64,000 nucleotides of DNA from Tepidimonas ignava (GCF_004342625.1 NZ_SMAH01000015.1:1-64000), one strand, 5' to 3'; positions 8,001 to 17,727 are shown, numbered from the stretch's first letter. Translations and numbers: made by a program. Notes: generated by a model from the sequence alone, not told the origin.

Positions 8001-9524
8001 CTGGATGACCGGCTCCAGGGCGCTCTTGATCAGCTCCTGCACCAGGGCGTCGGGGGTGTAGTAGCTGCCGGAGAGCTTGCGCGCGTGACCGCGGGTGCTG
8101 GCCTGTGTGTCACCGTCGCCGACGAAGGCCAGGCGCGCGGTGGCGGGAGTAGTCAGGCCCTGCACGTCGGGCACCAGCTCCAGCAGACTTTCGTAGACGC
8201 TGCCGAGCTCCTCCGGCCCCATGTCGCGGTAGTTGATGCGCGCGAGGCCCGTGTCGGTGCGGGTCCAGCCGAGGTGGAAGATGGCGCGCAGCAGGTGGGC
8301 ATTGTCCAGGCGCGCGGCGTCCAGCACGGGACACTGGTCGGCGCCGAAGAGGCCGCCCAGCGCCGGCAGCCCAAGCGCCGGCTCGCCACGCTGCAGCGCC
8401 GCAAAGGTGATGGTGAGCGCCTGCCAAAGGTCGTCGTGCGGGTCGTGGCGCTGATGTCGCAGCGAGCGCCGGCGCAGCCACGTCAGGGAGTAGCCAGCCA
8501 GGTAGCGGCTGCGCGCCTCGGGGCTGGCGCCCGGGGCAAACAGCAGGGGCTGGCCGCTGGTCGGGTCGCGCCGGTCCTCCACGGTGGCCAGAAAGATGAG
8601 GCGATAGACCAGCCGCAGCAGCTCCTCGAAGTAGGCTTGGGGACCATAGTTGCCGTCGGGAGCCCGCAGTCGCTGGCGCAGCGCGTCGTTGGCAGGGTGG
8701 CGCAGGAAGCCGGTGCCCAGCTCGCGCAGCGCCTGCGTCACCTGATGGCGCAGACGGCCGCGCACGGTCTGGCCGGTGGCCAGGCCCAGCGCGCGCCAGC
8801 GCTCCCAGGGGCAGTCGGCGGCGCTGGCGGGCGGCTTGCCGCCATAGCCGGCAAAGCGGCTGGCGTGCGCCAGCAGCCACAGCGCCGTGAAGTCGGCCAA
8901 CAGGGCCTGGCTGAAGATGGCCTCCAGGTCGAACTCGAGGTAGGTGGGACGGGTGAGGCTTGCACTGTCGCGCAGGATGCGCAGCTGCAGCCCGTTGCTG
9001 ACCAGGCCCCAAAGCCAGCCGTCGCGGGCGTTGAGTGCCTGCTGCGCGAGCTGAAACGGGCTGCGCTGGCGCACTTGGCGGCCATCGGCGGCGAGCTGGC
9101 CGTAGCGCTCGGCACGGCTGTCCAAGCCCTCGGTGTGCGCGGCCAGTACCAGCGGCACGTGGCCGCCGTGGGCAACATGAGTAGGCGCAGGGTCATCGCT
9201 GCGGTCGGCCGGGGTGACGTCGGCAAAGTGCAGCACGTGGCGCAGCAGCGGCAGCAGCCAGGTCTGCACGGTCAGCGTCCACGCATGGGCATCGTGACGC
9301 TGGCGCGCCTGCTCAAACGACTGCCACAGCCCCAGCGCGATGTGAAAGTCGCGGCGGATCTCGTCGCGCAGTTTCAGACCCTTGGGAATGTCGTAATGGC
9401 TTTCGGTCTGTTCGGTCGCGCCGGGGTCGGCCAAGTGGGTCAGGCGCAGCAGCTCTTCGGCGGGCAGCAGGCCACCTTCCAGGCGCACGGCGGTGTAGGT
9501 GAGGACGGGAGCGCGGGTGGACAT
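5067..9524 (-). CDS. DrmMI-like N6-adenine DNA methyltransferase (Eco57I type)
   Basis: A 1485-aa class I DNA methyltransferase. The SAM-binding motif is D529-PACGSGHFL, preceded by SGSYYTPDALVQELI as in Eco57I-type enzymes; the catalytic motif is N792-PPW, giving N6-adenine specificity. About 500 residues precede the catalytic domain, and about 700 follow it and probably recognise the target. It matches the size and layout of the DISARM methylase DrmMI and, less well, BREX PglX. It is the last gene of the operon: its ATG lies 5 bases past the SNF2 gene stop. The expected job is to mark host DNA so the helicases spare it. The frame extends upstream of 9524 but only by overlapping the SNF2 gene. 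Confidence 0.85.
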   Translation of the reverse strand: MSTRAPVLTYTAVRLEGGLLPAEELLRLTHLADPGATEQTESHYDIPKGLKLRDEIRRDFHIALGLWQSFEQARQRHDAHAWTLTVQTWLLPLLRHVLHFADVTPADRSDDPAPTHVAHGGHVPLVLAAHTEGLDSRAERYGQLAADGRQVRQRSPFQLAQQALNARDGWLWGLVSNGLQLRILRDSASLTRPTYLEFDLEAIFSQALLADFTALWLLAHASRFAGYGGKPPASAADCPWERWRALGLATGQTVRGRLRHQVTQALRELGTGFLRHPANDALRQRLRAPDGNYGPQAYFEELLRLVYRLIFLATVEDRRDPTSGQPLLFAPGASPEARSRYLAGYSLTWLRRRSLRHQRHDPHDDLWQALTITFAALQRGEPALGLPALGGLFGADQCPVLDAARLDNAHLLRAIFHLGWTRTDTGLARINYRDMGPEELGSVYESLLELVPDVQGLTTPATARLAFVGDGDTQASTRGHARKLSGSYYTPDALVQELIKSALEPVIQQTLRDHPQQPVQALLALTICDPACGSGHFLLAAARRLADEVAQQRAAAERVGGAPTPDDYRHALRDVVSHCLYGVDKNPMAIELARTALWLEAYCPDRPLTFLDHHLRVGDALLGVLDPKVLQGGIPDEAYTALSGDEREVAAALKKQNRADRQSWQAQSAGSLFAEEELAARVLDVEAMADDTPEGLAEKRAAWQRLQEEAQTSTLARLADLYVAAFLAPKRRDTEDTVPQTSDLWRVRHGQPLPQGVEEAARQLCREHRVFHWWLAFPQVATRGGFDVMLGNPPWEQLQISEEEFFASRAPSVAALAGDKRKKAIAELERSTPWLWREFHAAKRQYDASNLFFRAGGRFPLSAFGKLNTYALFAETFLQATRPGGRAGFIVPTGIATDDSTKAYFERLAVGGYLRSLLCLENEEFVFPSVHHSFRFALLTLCGSPTAEPASLVFFARQPAQIHDARRRFTLAADEFALINPNTRTCPVFRSRADAELTKKLYRAAPVLIREAVVDAEGRVLAPEVNPWGISFSQGLFNMTNDSGLFFDAPAAPGQPPRLPLYEAKMIHQFDHRWASYEAAGAGGEPDTVDVPEARKADPAYSVRPRYWVDEREVLARIARVPRAVARAWLAFLAAQQGRGERAAQEVARAALLLALAQWVAGELFHRQAAGVGAAAGPAGWTPAQAQPHVAPTEAQLEARFPRLLAALRSEGLTTKNAPAEFPKWAQQNLEARLADDELAELAQALRAGDAALAALLDAWMDRRSPRWLMGWRDITSAHVLRTVIASVVPRVGVGHKLPLFRFGPGTEPTLAAVFFGNLDALVLDFVARQKVGGTSLTYHYLKQFPMLPPSRYTPADLAFIVPRVLELTYTAHDLKAWYDDLAAYDPRPASERGRPFAWDPERRALLRAELDAYYARLYGLTRDELRYILDPADVMGADYPSETFRVLKEGEIRAYGEYRTRRLVLEAWDRQNAATPHATGSATA

Positions 9525-9529
9525 GGGCT

Positions 9530-12385
9530 TCAGGCGGTGGCGGCGTCGGGCAGCAGCACATAAAGGCCGATGACGTCGGCAGGCAACAGGGCGGTGACGT
9601 CCAGTGCGCCGCGGGCGTCGGCGGCATCCCGCACGCGCCGGTGGTCGGCCAGCAGTTGCGCGGCCTGCGCGCGGGCCAGGGCATCCAGCGCCGGCTGCCA
9701 CGTGGGCAGGGCCTGCAGCGCGGCCTGCAAGTGGCGCTGGCGCACGGCAGCGGGCATGTTGCGGCTGGCGGGCTGGTGCAGAAGCGCGCGGGCCTGCGGC
9801 GCCGTCAAGATCCGTGGTGTCCCATCCGCCGCTACGGCGATAGCCAGGGCCTGTTCGCACAGCATCAGATGAGTGCCGTGGGCACCGCTGCGCGTCAGGC
9901 GATGGCGCAGCCGCAGCAGCAGCACGGTGGTCTTGACGTTCACCCCGGTTACGAAAGCCGCACCACAGCGCGCAGCAGCGGGCTCGCCTTCGTCGCCAGC
10001 GCCTTCCAGCGCCTGCTCCAGCACATAGTCGGCCAAGGCCGCCACGATCGGGTGGGTGCGGTGCAGTTCGATGCAGCCGGCGGCGGCCGGGGGCTGCAGA
10101 CTCACGCGCAGACTGCCTTCCCAACCGAGGGTGGCCAGCCGCTCGCGCAGCGCAGGCGGCAGGCTGCTCACATGCAGCTTGTGGTGCGCCGCAGCGCCGT
10201 GGCCAGTGGGCTCGAGCTCAGCGCCCAGGCGTGCCATGACACGCTGCACGAAGCGGGCCACATCCTCCTGTTGACCAAGGGCCTCGTTCATCTTGTCCCA
10301 TTCAGGCAGCACGTCGGCTGGCCGCAGGCGGCGCTGGGCGAAGATGCTGCGGCTTTGCTTAGCCTTGTCGCGAGCGCTTTGCCAGGCGAGCTCCAGCTCG
10401 CGGCCTGCGGCATCGTCGGCGCCGAAAAGGTCCAGCGTGCCTTGACGCCGCAGCAGCCCCGCGCGCTGGCCGCGCAGCAGCACCGCGTTCATCAGGGCCT
10501 GCTCCAAGCGCTGGCCATCGTCGGGCATCGGCACCAGCACACCCAACTCGCGCCGGATGCTTTCGGCCTTGCGCAGGATGACCTCCAGCACTGCACCGTC
10601 GACGGGGTTGTTTTCGCCGTAGAGCATCGTGCAGCGCACCTCGCGCGCGCGCTGGCCAAAGCGGTCGACGCGGCCTTCGCGCTGCTCGTGCCGGGTGGGA
10701 TTCCAGCTCAGGTCGTAATGCACGACGGCGTCAAAGAGGCTTTGCAGGTTGATGCCTTCTGCCAGGCAGTCGGTGGCTACAAGTACGCGGTGGTCGGCCT
10801 CACCGAGCCGCAGCACGGCGTCTTCACGCTCGTCGGAGGTGAGCTCGCCGGTTACGGCTGCCACTTGAGCGTCGCGCAAGTGCTCGCGCAGCGCCTCGGC
10901 CACGTAGTGGGCGGTGGCGATGTAGCGACAGAACACCACGGGGTGGAAGCCATCGGCCAGAAGCTGACGAACATGGGTCAGCAAGGTCTTCAGCTTGGGG
11001 TCGTGACTGGGGCCGTGCAACGCGCGGGCCGCCTCGATGAGGGCCTGCAGTCGTGCGCCGTCCTCGGTTTGCGCGGCAGGTTCGAGGTCATCGCCGGAGA
11101 GGTCGTCTTCGTGGCCGTCGAGGATGCGCTCGCTGGCTTGCTGCTCCAGTTCCTTCCACGGCGCCGTTTCGCCATCCCCCGGCAGACCGCCTTGAAGACG
11201 GGTAGTCAGCGCCCGCACCGCCGCTGCCGGCGAGGACGAGATGCAGCGCAGCAGGGCCAGCGCCGCCCACCCGTTCATGCGCTGTTCGCGCTGGCCGCGG
11301 CCCTGCGAGCGCTCGACCAGCTCGCGTGCGTAGTCCAGCACGTCCTCGAACAGCCGCCCCCAGTCACCGCCCAGGCGGTAGGTCAGCTCCGCGGAGCGGC
11401 GGTCGGGGAAAAGGGTGTTGTCATGCCACTCGGCGATGTCGGGACGGCGGCGCTGGACGAAGTGCTGGGCCAAAGCTTCACGCAGGGCGGCGCGCCTGTC
11501 TGGAGCAGCCTCGCGCAAGCCGGCGAATTCGGGCCTGAGCAGGCCCAGCAGGTTGTAGAAGGCCTCCTCGTCGCCGCTGTGCGGGGTGGCGGTCAGCAGC
11601 ACCAAGTGCCGTTCGGGATCATCGGCCAGTCCGCGCAGCAGCTGATAGCGCAGCTGCCGTCCCTGTCCGCCGTAGGTGCAGGTATGCGCCTCATCCACGA
11701 TGACGAATTCCGGACAGGCGCGCTGGAAGGCATCGCGGCGTCGGTCGGACTTGATGTAGTCCAAGCTGACGATGGTGTAGGGGTGCGCCTCGAACAGCGA
11801 GACGCCGGGGGCCAGTTCACGCTCAAGCCGGTCGGCGGTGTGGCTGCGGACGACGACGGCGTCGATGTGGAAGCGCTCGGCCAATTCGCGCTGCCACTGC
11901 TCAGTCAGGTGTGGCGGGCACAGCACGGCAAGCCGCCGGATGTCGCCGCGGTCCAGCAGTTCGCGTGCGATCAGAGCCGCCTCGATGGTCTTGCCAATGC
12001 CGACGTCGTCGGCGATCAGCAGCCGCACCACCGGCATCTTGAGCGCCATCAGCAGAGGGACGAGCTGATAGGCCCGCGGCTGCACGGCGATGTGGCCAAA
12101 GCTGCGCAGCGGGCCGGCGCCGTGGCGCAGGCTCAGCATCAGCGCATCAAGCAGCAAGGCGCTGGCGGCGTGATCTCGCGCCTGGGTGGGGTCGGGCGGG
12201 GCGAAGCTGGCGGGCTCGGGTGGCTGGGGCTCCAGCGGGACGTAAAGGATGGTCTCGTCCTCTTCGCTGCCGCCCAGAGGGCGCAGGTGCAGCTCGGCAC
12301 CGCGGGAGGCTGGCATCACGATCCATTCCCGGCCGCGTGCGCGCACGAGCGAACCGGGCGGAAAGTCGAGGGTGTGGGTCGTCAT
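9530..12385 (-). CDS. DrmD-like SNF2-family helicase
   Basis: A 951-aa SNF2/RapA-like ATPase. The N-terminal ~100 residues precede the helicase core. Walker A is D126-DVGIGKT133, motif II D231-EAH234, motif III TATPHSG, and motif VI QREGRVDRFGQ. The domain order and length match DrmD, the class 1 DISARM translocase, which is paired with the adenine methylase as here. Its ATG overlaps the stop of the upstream helicase gene (ATGA), so the two are translationally coupled. It probably translocates on or remodels incoming DNA; direct biochemistry is not implied by sequence. Confidence 0.85.
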   Translation of the reverse strand: MTTHTLDFPPGSLVRARGREWIVMPASRGAELHLRPLGGSEEDETILYVPLEPQPPEPASFAPPDPTQARDHAASALLLDALMLSLRHGAGPLRSFGHIAVQPRAYQLVPLLMALKMPVVRLLIADDVGIGKTIEAALIARELLDRGDIRRLAVLCPPHLTEQWQRELAERFHIDAVVVRSHTADRLERELAPGVSLFEAHPYTIVSLDYIKSDRRRDAFQRACPEFVIVDEAHTCTYGGQGRQLRYQLLRGLADDPERHLVLLTATPHSGDEEAFYNLLGLLRPEFAGLREAAPDRRAALREALAQHFVQRRRPDIAEWHDNTLFPDRRSAELTYRLGGDWGRLFEDVLDYARELVERSQGRGQREQRMNGWAALALLRCISSSPAAAVRALTTRLQGGLPGDGETAPWKELEQQASERILDGHEDDLSGDDLEPAAQTEDGARLQALIEAARALHGPSHDPKLKTLLTHVRQLLADGFHPVVFCRYIATAHYVAEALREHLRDAQVAAVTGELTSDEREDAVLRLGEADHRVLVATDCLAEGINLQSLFDAVVHYDLSWNPTRHEQREGRVDRFGQRAREVRCTMLYGENNPVDGAVLEVILRKAESIRRELGVLVPMPDDGQRLEQALMNAVLLRGQRAGLLRRQGTLDLFGADDAAGRELELAWQSARDKAKQSRSIFAQRRLRPADVLPEWDKMNEALGQQEDVARFVQRVMARLGAELEPTGHGAAAHHKLHVSSLPPALRERLATLGWEGSLRVSLQPPAAAGCIELHRTHPIVAALADYVLEQALEGAGDEGEPAAARCGAAFVTGVNVKTTVLLLRLRHRLTRSGAHGTHLMLCEQALAIAVAADGTPRILTAPQARALLHQPASRNMPAAVRQRHLQAALQALPTWQPALDALARAQAAQLLADHRRVRDAADARGALDVTALLPADVIGLYVLLPDAATA

Positions 12386-15300
12386 GTCGTGGAGGGGGTA
12401 CCGGTGCCGAACAGGTCGGCATGTTGCGCGAAGATCGCGGGCCAAGTTGCCGGATCCTGCCCGAAGCGCACGACGAGGATACCCAGCGCTTCGAGCTGGT
12501 GGTTGATTCGCTGATCGTGCTGCTGTTGCGCGGGGTTTTGGTGGTGCGGACCGTCGATGTAGATCGCGACCTGCATGTCGTCGTAGTAGAAATCCGCGCG
12601 GGTTTGAGCGGCCGGAATGAGGTGCTGAACCCGGTCGGGCGGCCGCAGGCCATGATCCACTACATATTGCAGCCAAGCCCGCTCCAGGCTGCTGCCGGCA
12701 CCACGTTGCAACTGCTGCAGTTGCTCGTCTGCGGTACGGCCCTGGGTGCCCATTTCGATCTGTGCCCGGGTCAGTCGCGCAAGCAGCCGCAGCAACAGGC
12801 CCTGACCTGCCTGGTCCTTGCGGTCGATGTGCCCATGGTCAGGTTGGTTGTAGTAGGACAGCAGGCAGCGGTAGCAACCCGCCTCGCAGTAAGGCTGCCC
12901 TTTGGCGTCGAGCTCTTCCTGCAGGGCTTCGACCAGCCATTGGCTTTGCCCATCGGGCAGCCGGTAGTGCATGGCACGCAGCGCCTCCACGGCCACCCGC
13001 GCCAGTGCCGCCGGTTCGGTGGCCAGGCGCGTCAGCACGCCGGCGCCGCCCTCCGCTGCCTCGAAGAAAAGGATGGCACGGCGCTGCTCGCGTGTGGGCA
13101 AGGGTTCGGCCATGAGCTCGCTTTCCTCGAGCTGGAACGCTGTCTCGATGCCTCGCTTGAGCGCGTATTGCAGGGTGATCAGGGTGGAAGGCTGTAGCGG
13201 ACCCAGCGCCTCGTGCGGGCGCACGATGAGGATGTTGCGCCGATCCTCCACGTAGGGGACGATGCGTTGGGCAGGCGTGGTGGCCGCGACGGCTTCGTGC
13301 GCGTCGGCATCCTCGCCTTCTGCGCCCTCTTCGCGCCAGTAGCCGGTCAAGGGGTCGATGTTGAAGCCGCGGATGGCCTTGTTGGCCCGCCTGCGCCAGC
13401 CGAAGTTCATGCGCCAGACGGTGGCGCTCGGGGCGTACTGCAACTGCAGCAGCGGCCCCCGCTCATCGCGAACGATGGCCTGCACGACCTGCAGCCGTCC
13501 GTCCACCTCGGCAAACTGAAGCGTGGTCTGCATCTCGTAGCCTTGGCGGATACGGTCTTCCTCGTTGGCCGTGATGCGCTCGACGCGTTTGGTGGAGACG
13601 TTCTCGATGCGGTAGAGCTCGCGCACTTCGGTTGCGCCGGACAGGTCGGCCCCACAGGAGATGCAACGCTCGGCGTCGCGCTGGCTGCGGAAGTGACCGT
13701 AGCCGCAAGAGGGACACAACCGCGCGGTCTCCACCGCCAAGCGCGCGCCGGTGCTGACCTGATCTTCGGCCTGGATAGTGAGGATCGCCTTGACGACGCG
13801 GTACTGCGCACCTTCGTGGTAGATAAGGCTGTAGGGGCCGAACTCCGACAGCGCCAAAAAGCGCGGTCGCGACAGAAAGCTCTCGCGCGCCAGCGCCCCC
13901 TTTTGCCCTGGCAGATACGCCAGCAACGGCAGGCGCGGAAAGTTGTAGCCCGGCAGAAACCCCTGGCTGGCCAAGTAGCGGTAGGTGTTGAAATCACTGT
14001 TGAGTGGGTTGTCGCCCGCCAACAGCAGGTCACGCTGGCGACGTGCCTCGTTGTGGCGCTGCTGGGCTTCGCGCCGTTCGCGTTCGCTGGCCGCGGGGTT
14101 GTTTTCGATGGCGTGGTTGAGGGCGATGGCACGCTGGGTTGCGCGATACAGGTCACGCCAGCGCTGCAGCGCACGGTCCAGCATCGCGGCGGCCTGCTGG
14201 AATACTTGGTGCGCCCAGGTGTCGTGGTACCAAGGCGCGCGCTCGGGCGTGAGCTCTCCGGCCAGCATGTTCAGCACGCGAAGACCGCGCTGGTGCGCCG
14301 CTAGCGTTACCGACGGCTTGCCCAAGGCTTCGGCCAGCGCGGGCTCCAGCGGCATATCGGGCTGGCTCAGGTCGAGCAGCTTGGCGATGCTGCTCTCGAG
14401 CTGTTGCCGGGTCTCGGCCAGCCAGATCGCATGCAGGTGCGCCTGGATCAGTTCGCGGTTGGCCAGATCCAGCTGTGGCGGGCGAACCTGACCATGCACC
14501 ATGCGCACCGGATCGCGGAAGTAGTACTGGTCGTGAGGCGACTGCGCGGCACAGTAGGTGATGACGAGGGCTGGCTGGCCGGCGCGACCGGCGCGGCCGC
14601 TGCGCTGCGCGTAGTTGGCGGGTGTCGGGGGCACATTGCGCAGGTAGACGGTGTTGAGGGTCGCGATGTCTACGCCCAGCTCCATTGTCGGGGAGCAGAA
14701 GAGTACCGGCAGGCGATCGAGCGCCTGCCCGGTGGCGGAGGCATGCGTCTGTCGGTCTTTGGGCGTGTAGCGAAAGCGTGCCTCGCGCTGCAGACGTACG
14801 TCCTGATCCACTTGGGCGGTGTGCTCGCGCGCCTCGCACTCCAGCAGCCAGTGCACCGGCTGCCCTAAACCTGCGGCGACGTTGGTGTACAGATCGCGAA
14901 AGAACCGATTGACCTTGCCATCGTCCACTGCCTCCGGGCTAGCCAAGCGCCAGCGCAGCGCAGTTCCGTTGAGCTGCCAGCCCGGCACGCCCCATTCGGT
15001 GTCCAACCGCTGCACCAGCCCCCAGCGTTGGGCTGCCACGAGGATGGCGCCGATGACGGTGCCCCAGCTGCGGTCGTTGAGGTCGGCCGCCTGCGGGGCC
15101 GAGTCCCAGAAGCTCACTCGGCGCAACGTGCGCGCCAGCCTAGAACGGGCGGTAGCCAGCAGCACGGCATCGTCCGGCCGCCGGGCTCGGCGCTGCGCCA
15201 GGTTTTGGGGGTGTCGCGTCAGCATGACCCGGGAAGGCAGCAGCGCTTCGTCCTCCGCGAAGCCCCACGGCTGTTTGAGCAGTGAGTAGCCGCGCGAGCG

Positions 15301-17727
15301 CATTCCCTCCAGCTGGTTGGGGTCGAGGTGAAGCGAGGCAATGGCCAGTCCGCCGCGCATCGTATCGAGCACGGCACGCAGCGCCTTGGCACGTAGCTGC
15401 GGCGTAGCATCCCTCAGGAGCGCTGGAGCGTCATGCCATGCGTCCGGGTCAGCGGCGACATCCTCCAGATCCACGTAGTCGATGGTCAGCAGCTTGAGCT
15501 GCTCGAGATTCGGGTTGTTGAAGCGCCAGCCGTGACGCACGTCGCGCAAAGCACGGTAGGTCAGAATCTGCCTCATGAGCGCCTGGGCATCGCGGCGCTG
15601 TTGGCCCTTAGCCGTAGGCTGCTGGAGGTATTCGCTAAGCAACGCCGGATCGTCTCCGCCGAAACCGAGCGCGGCGAACACGCGGTCGCCCACGATGTCT
15701 TCGGTCAGCTCGTGCGAAGGTTCCTTCTGGAGTGCAGCCAGAAGCGCTGCACGCAGCAGCAGCACTTGGACGAAGTCGTTGAAGTGGCCGGCCTGCAGCG
15801 CCGCGTCCTGTCGGTTGTCGGTGAAGCCAAGCACCTTCTTGGCCTCCAGCGGCAGTTCGGTGTCGGCTTCGTGCAGGTAACGCAGCGCCGATAGCGTCAA
15901 AACCGTGGTGGCCGAGCTGCGCCCTTCGCCCGAAAGCGAGGTCAGCCGCACCGAGTCCTTGCTTGGGCCTTCGGTGGTGGTGCGGCAAACCAGACAGAAC
16001 CGGAACTTGCCGGGCATGAACCAGGCTGCCAAGCCGTCGCCACCCTGGATGAGGCGTCCATCCGGCAGCACCCGCACCGGTTGGGGCACCACATGACGGT
16101 ACGAGCGCCTGATGCGCCAACCGTCGGGGCCGCCTTCCTCCAGCCAAGTTTCGGGATAGGCGTCGGGATCGTTGGGGTTCCACAAGTCCCCGCTGAAGTC
16201 CGGCGCCAGAAAACCATGCTTGAGGTTGCTTTCGTCCTCTCGCTGGGGACGATCGTCGATGTCGCGTGGCTCAAACTGGGGATGGCCGTCGTCGGTCTCG
16301 GTCAGCCAGACGGGGTGGTATTCCTGTCCACACTCCCGGCAAAAATGGGTGGCGTAGTAGCGGCGGCTGCGCGCCTCGTCGCCGGTGACGAACTGCTGGC
16401 CATCCAGCGTGACATGCCGCTGCCCCGGCGGCTCCAGCGTGCTGAAGACTTTGCCGCCGCCCGAAATGAATTGGTGCAGCTTGAAGGCAAATAGGCTGCG
16501 GCCGTCCGCATCACGAACCTGGTGGGCCAGCAGCAGGAACTCCTGCAGGTAGCGACGACAAGTCGGCTGGGGCTGGCCGCTGTCGCAGCTGAGCCGCTCG
16601 GCCGCCTGCGCCAGAGTCAGAGGCTGGGCGCGCTGGGCCACGCCGTCCTCGTAAGCCAGTCCTAGGGTCAGCTCCACCCATACTGAAACAGGATGGGCTG
16701 CCAGGGCCTCGAACGTGGCCTGCTCCGGGACACCCTGCTGGATCGCTTCGGCCAAGCACGGGCGGATGGTCTCGAGCGTTTCGTGGGCGGGGGTGATGCG
16801 CTGCAGGGTTTCGCCGATGACATCGTCCTCGGTGAAAACTTGGCCGAAAAGGCGCTGGGCTACCTCGGCCACCACGCGTTGGCGCTGGCGCCGGTCACCG
16901 TCGGTGGCCATCGTGGCCGACGTCCCGATGCAAATGAGAGAATCATCTCCTGCCAAAGCCTCGCGCACCCGCCGCACCAGCAGTGCGACATCGGCACCTT
17001 GGCGGCCGCGGTAGGTGTGCAGCTCGTCCAGAACGAGAAAACGCAGACCACGGGCATTGCGCATGACCATCTTCGCGTCCTCTTGCTGCTTGGTCATCAG
17101 CAGCTCGAGCATCATGAAGTTGGTCAACAGAATGTCCGGCGGGTTGGCGGCTAAACGTTCACGCTCGGCCTGATCCTCCTGTCCGGTGAAACGGCCGAAG
17201 GTGACCGCCTGCCGGGCGGGATCGGCCCCCAGAAACTTGGCCAGCTCCTCCAGCTGCGAGTTCGCGAGGGCGTTCATCGGATAAACGATGATGGCGCGCG
17301 TGCCGGGCGCCGCGCCCTGCTGGCGCAGCCGCAGGCAATGATCGACGATCGGGATGATGTACGTGAGCGACTTGCCCGATCCCGTGCCGCTGGTGACGAT
17401 GTAGCCCCGCCCCTGGCGGGCCGCCTGGATGGCTTGCACCTGGTGCCTGTGCAGCCGCAGAGGCGTGCCGGCGCTGGTGGCGCTTTTGCCGATTCGGAAG
17501 ATTTCCGCACAGGCGGGGTGCAGCAGCCCCTGCGCCACGAGTGCATCCACGCTGCCGCCGTTTTCGAAGGTCGGGTTGACCTGGATGAGCGACTCCGGCC
17601 AGAAGCGCTGACTCTCGTACTCCGCATCGATGGTCGCGCGCAAGTCGTCGGCCTTGATGGTGGTGAAGCTGCGCGTGAAACGCTGGTAGTCTTGGATCAG
17701 TCGCTGCCGAAATTCGAAGACGTTCAT
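12382..17727 (-). CDS. YprA/MrfA-type helicase with DUF1998 and DUF559-like nuclease tail
   Basis: A 1781-aa protein. Walker A is G114-TGSGKS120 and motif II D234-ELH237; the second RecA domain carries Q1041-RSGRAGRAG. This is the superfamily 2 YprA/MrfA layout, with a large insertion between the RecA domains. A C4 zinc cluster (CPSCGYG, CISCGAD) precedes the DUF1998 signature C1614-EAGC1618-YRC1621. The last ~75 residues form a DUF559/Vsr-like fold: D1712, D1725-G, H1728/H1729, D1738-x-R1740, then LGILVVRF. The usual Glu before D1725 is Tyr, so nuclease activity is not certain. It combines what DISARM splits between DrmA (helicase) and DrmB (DUF1998). No DrmC phospholipase D is nearby; the nuclease tail may replace it. 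Confidence 0.85.
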   Translation of the reverse strand: MNVFEFRQRLIQDYQRFTRSFTTIKADDLRATIDAEYESQRFWPESLIQVNPTFENGGSVDALVAQGLLHPACAEIFRIGKSATSAGTPLRLHRHQVQAIQAARQGRGYIVTSGTGSGKSLTYIIPIVDHCLRLRQQGAAPGTRAIIVYPMNALANSQLEELAKFLGADPARQAVTFGRFTGQEDQAERERLAANPPDILLTNFMMLELLMTKQQEDAKMVMRNARGLRFLVLDELHTYRGRQGADVALLVRRVREALAGDDSLICIGTSATMATDGDRRQRQRVVAEVAQRLFGQVFTEDDVIGETLQRITPAHETLETIRPCLAEAIQQGVPEQATFEALAAHPVSVWVELTLGLAYEDGVAQRAQPLTLAQAAERLSCDSGQPQPTCRRYLQEFLLLAHQVRDADGRSLFAFKLHQFISGGGKVFSTLEPPGQRHVTLDGQQFVTGDEARSRRYYATHFCRECGQEYHPVWLTETDDGHPQFEPRDIDDRPQREDESNLKHGFLAPDFSGDLWNPNDPDAYPETWLEEGGPDGWRIRRSYRHVVPQPVRVLPDGRLIQGGDGLAAWFMPGKFRFCLVCRTTTEGPSKDSVRLTSLSGEGRSSATTVLTLSALRYLHEADTELPLEAKKVLGFTDNRQDAALQAGHFNDFVQVLLLRAALLAALQKEPSHELTEDIVGDRVFAALGFGGDDPALLSEYLQQPTAKGQQRRDAQALMRQILTYRALRDVRHGWRFNNPNLEQLKLLTIDYVDLEDVAADPDAWHDAPALLRDATPQLRAKALRAVLDTMRGGLAIASLHLDPNQLEGMRSRGYSLLKQPWGFAEDEALLPSRVMLTRHPQNLAQRRARRPDDAVLLATARSRLARTLRRVSFWDSAPQAADLNDRSWGTVIGAILVAAQRWGLVQRLDTEWGVPGWQLNGTALRWRLASPEAVDDGKVNRFFRDLYTNVAAGLGQPVHWLLECEAREHTAQVDQDVRLQREARFRYTPKDRQTHASATGQALDRLPVLFCSPTMELGVDIATLNTVYLRNVPPTPANYAQRSGRAGRAGQPALVITYCAAQSPHDQYYFRDPVRMVHGQVRPPQLDLANRELIQAHLHAIWLAETRQQLESSIAKLLDLSQPDMPLEPALAEALGKPSVTLAAHQRGLRVLNMLAGELTPERAPWYHDTWAHQVFQQAAAMLDRALQRWRDLYRATQRAIALNHAIENNPAASERERREAQQRHNEARRQRDLLLAGDNPLNSDFNTYRYLASQGFLPGYNFPRLPLLAYLPGQKGALARESFLSRPRFLALSEFGPYSLIYHEGAQYRVVKAILTIQAEDQVSTGARLAVETARLCPSCGYGHFRSQRDAERCISCGADLSGATEVRELYRIENVSTKRVERITANEEDRIRQGYEMQTTLQFAEVDGRLQVVQAIVRDERGPLLQLQYAPSATVWRMNFGWRRRANKAIRGFNIDPLTGYWREEGAEGEDADAHEAVAATTPAQRIVPYVEDRRNILIVRPHEALGPLQPSTLITLQYALKRGIETAFQLEESELMAEPLPTREQRRAILFFEAAEGGAGVLTRLATEPAALARVAVEALRAMHYRLPDGQSQWLVEALQEELDAKGQPYCEAGCYRCLLSYYNQPDHGHIDRKDQAGQGLLLRLLARLTRAQIEMGTQGRTADEQLQQLQRGAGSSLERAWLQYVVDHGLRPPDRVQHLIPAAQTRADFYYDDMQVAIYIDGPHHQNPAQQQHDQRINHQLEALGILVVRFGQDPATWPAIFAQHADLFGTGTPSTT

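Noticed and set aside
9525-10124. 200-residue N-terminal extension of the methyltransferase
   Set aside because: It overlaps the SNF2 gene in another frame; an ATG at 9524, 5 bases after the SNF2 stop, is the natural start.
7557-12514. Long + strand open frames (668 and 957 codons) opposite the methyltransferase and SNF2 helicase
   Set aside because: They are antisense shadows of high-GC genes. The predicted proteins have repetitive Ala/Gly/Arg/Gln composition and no motifs, while the - strand frames carry complete enzyme motifs.
5067-17727. Classical DISARM with drmABC, BREX, or Dpd
   Set aside because: There is no phospholipase D, no separate DrmB, no BrxC/PglZ and no DpdA or preQ0 genes in the window.
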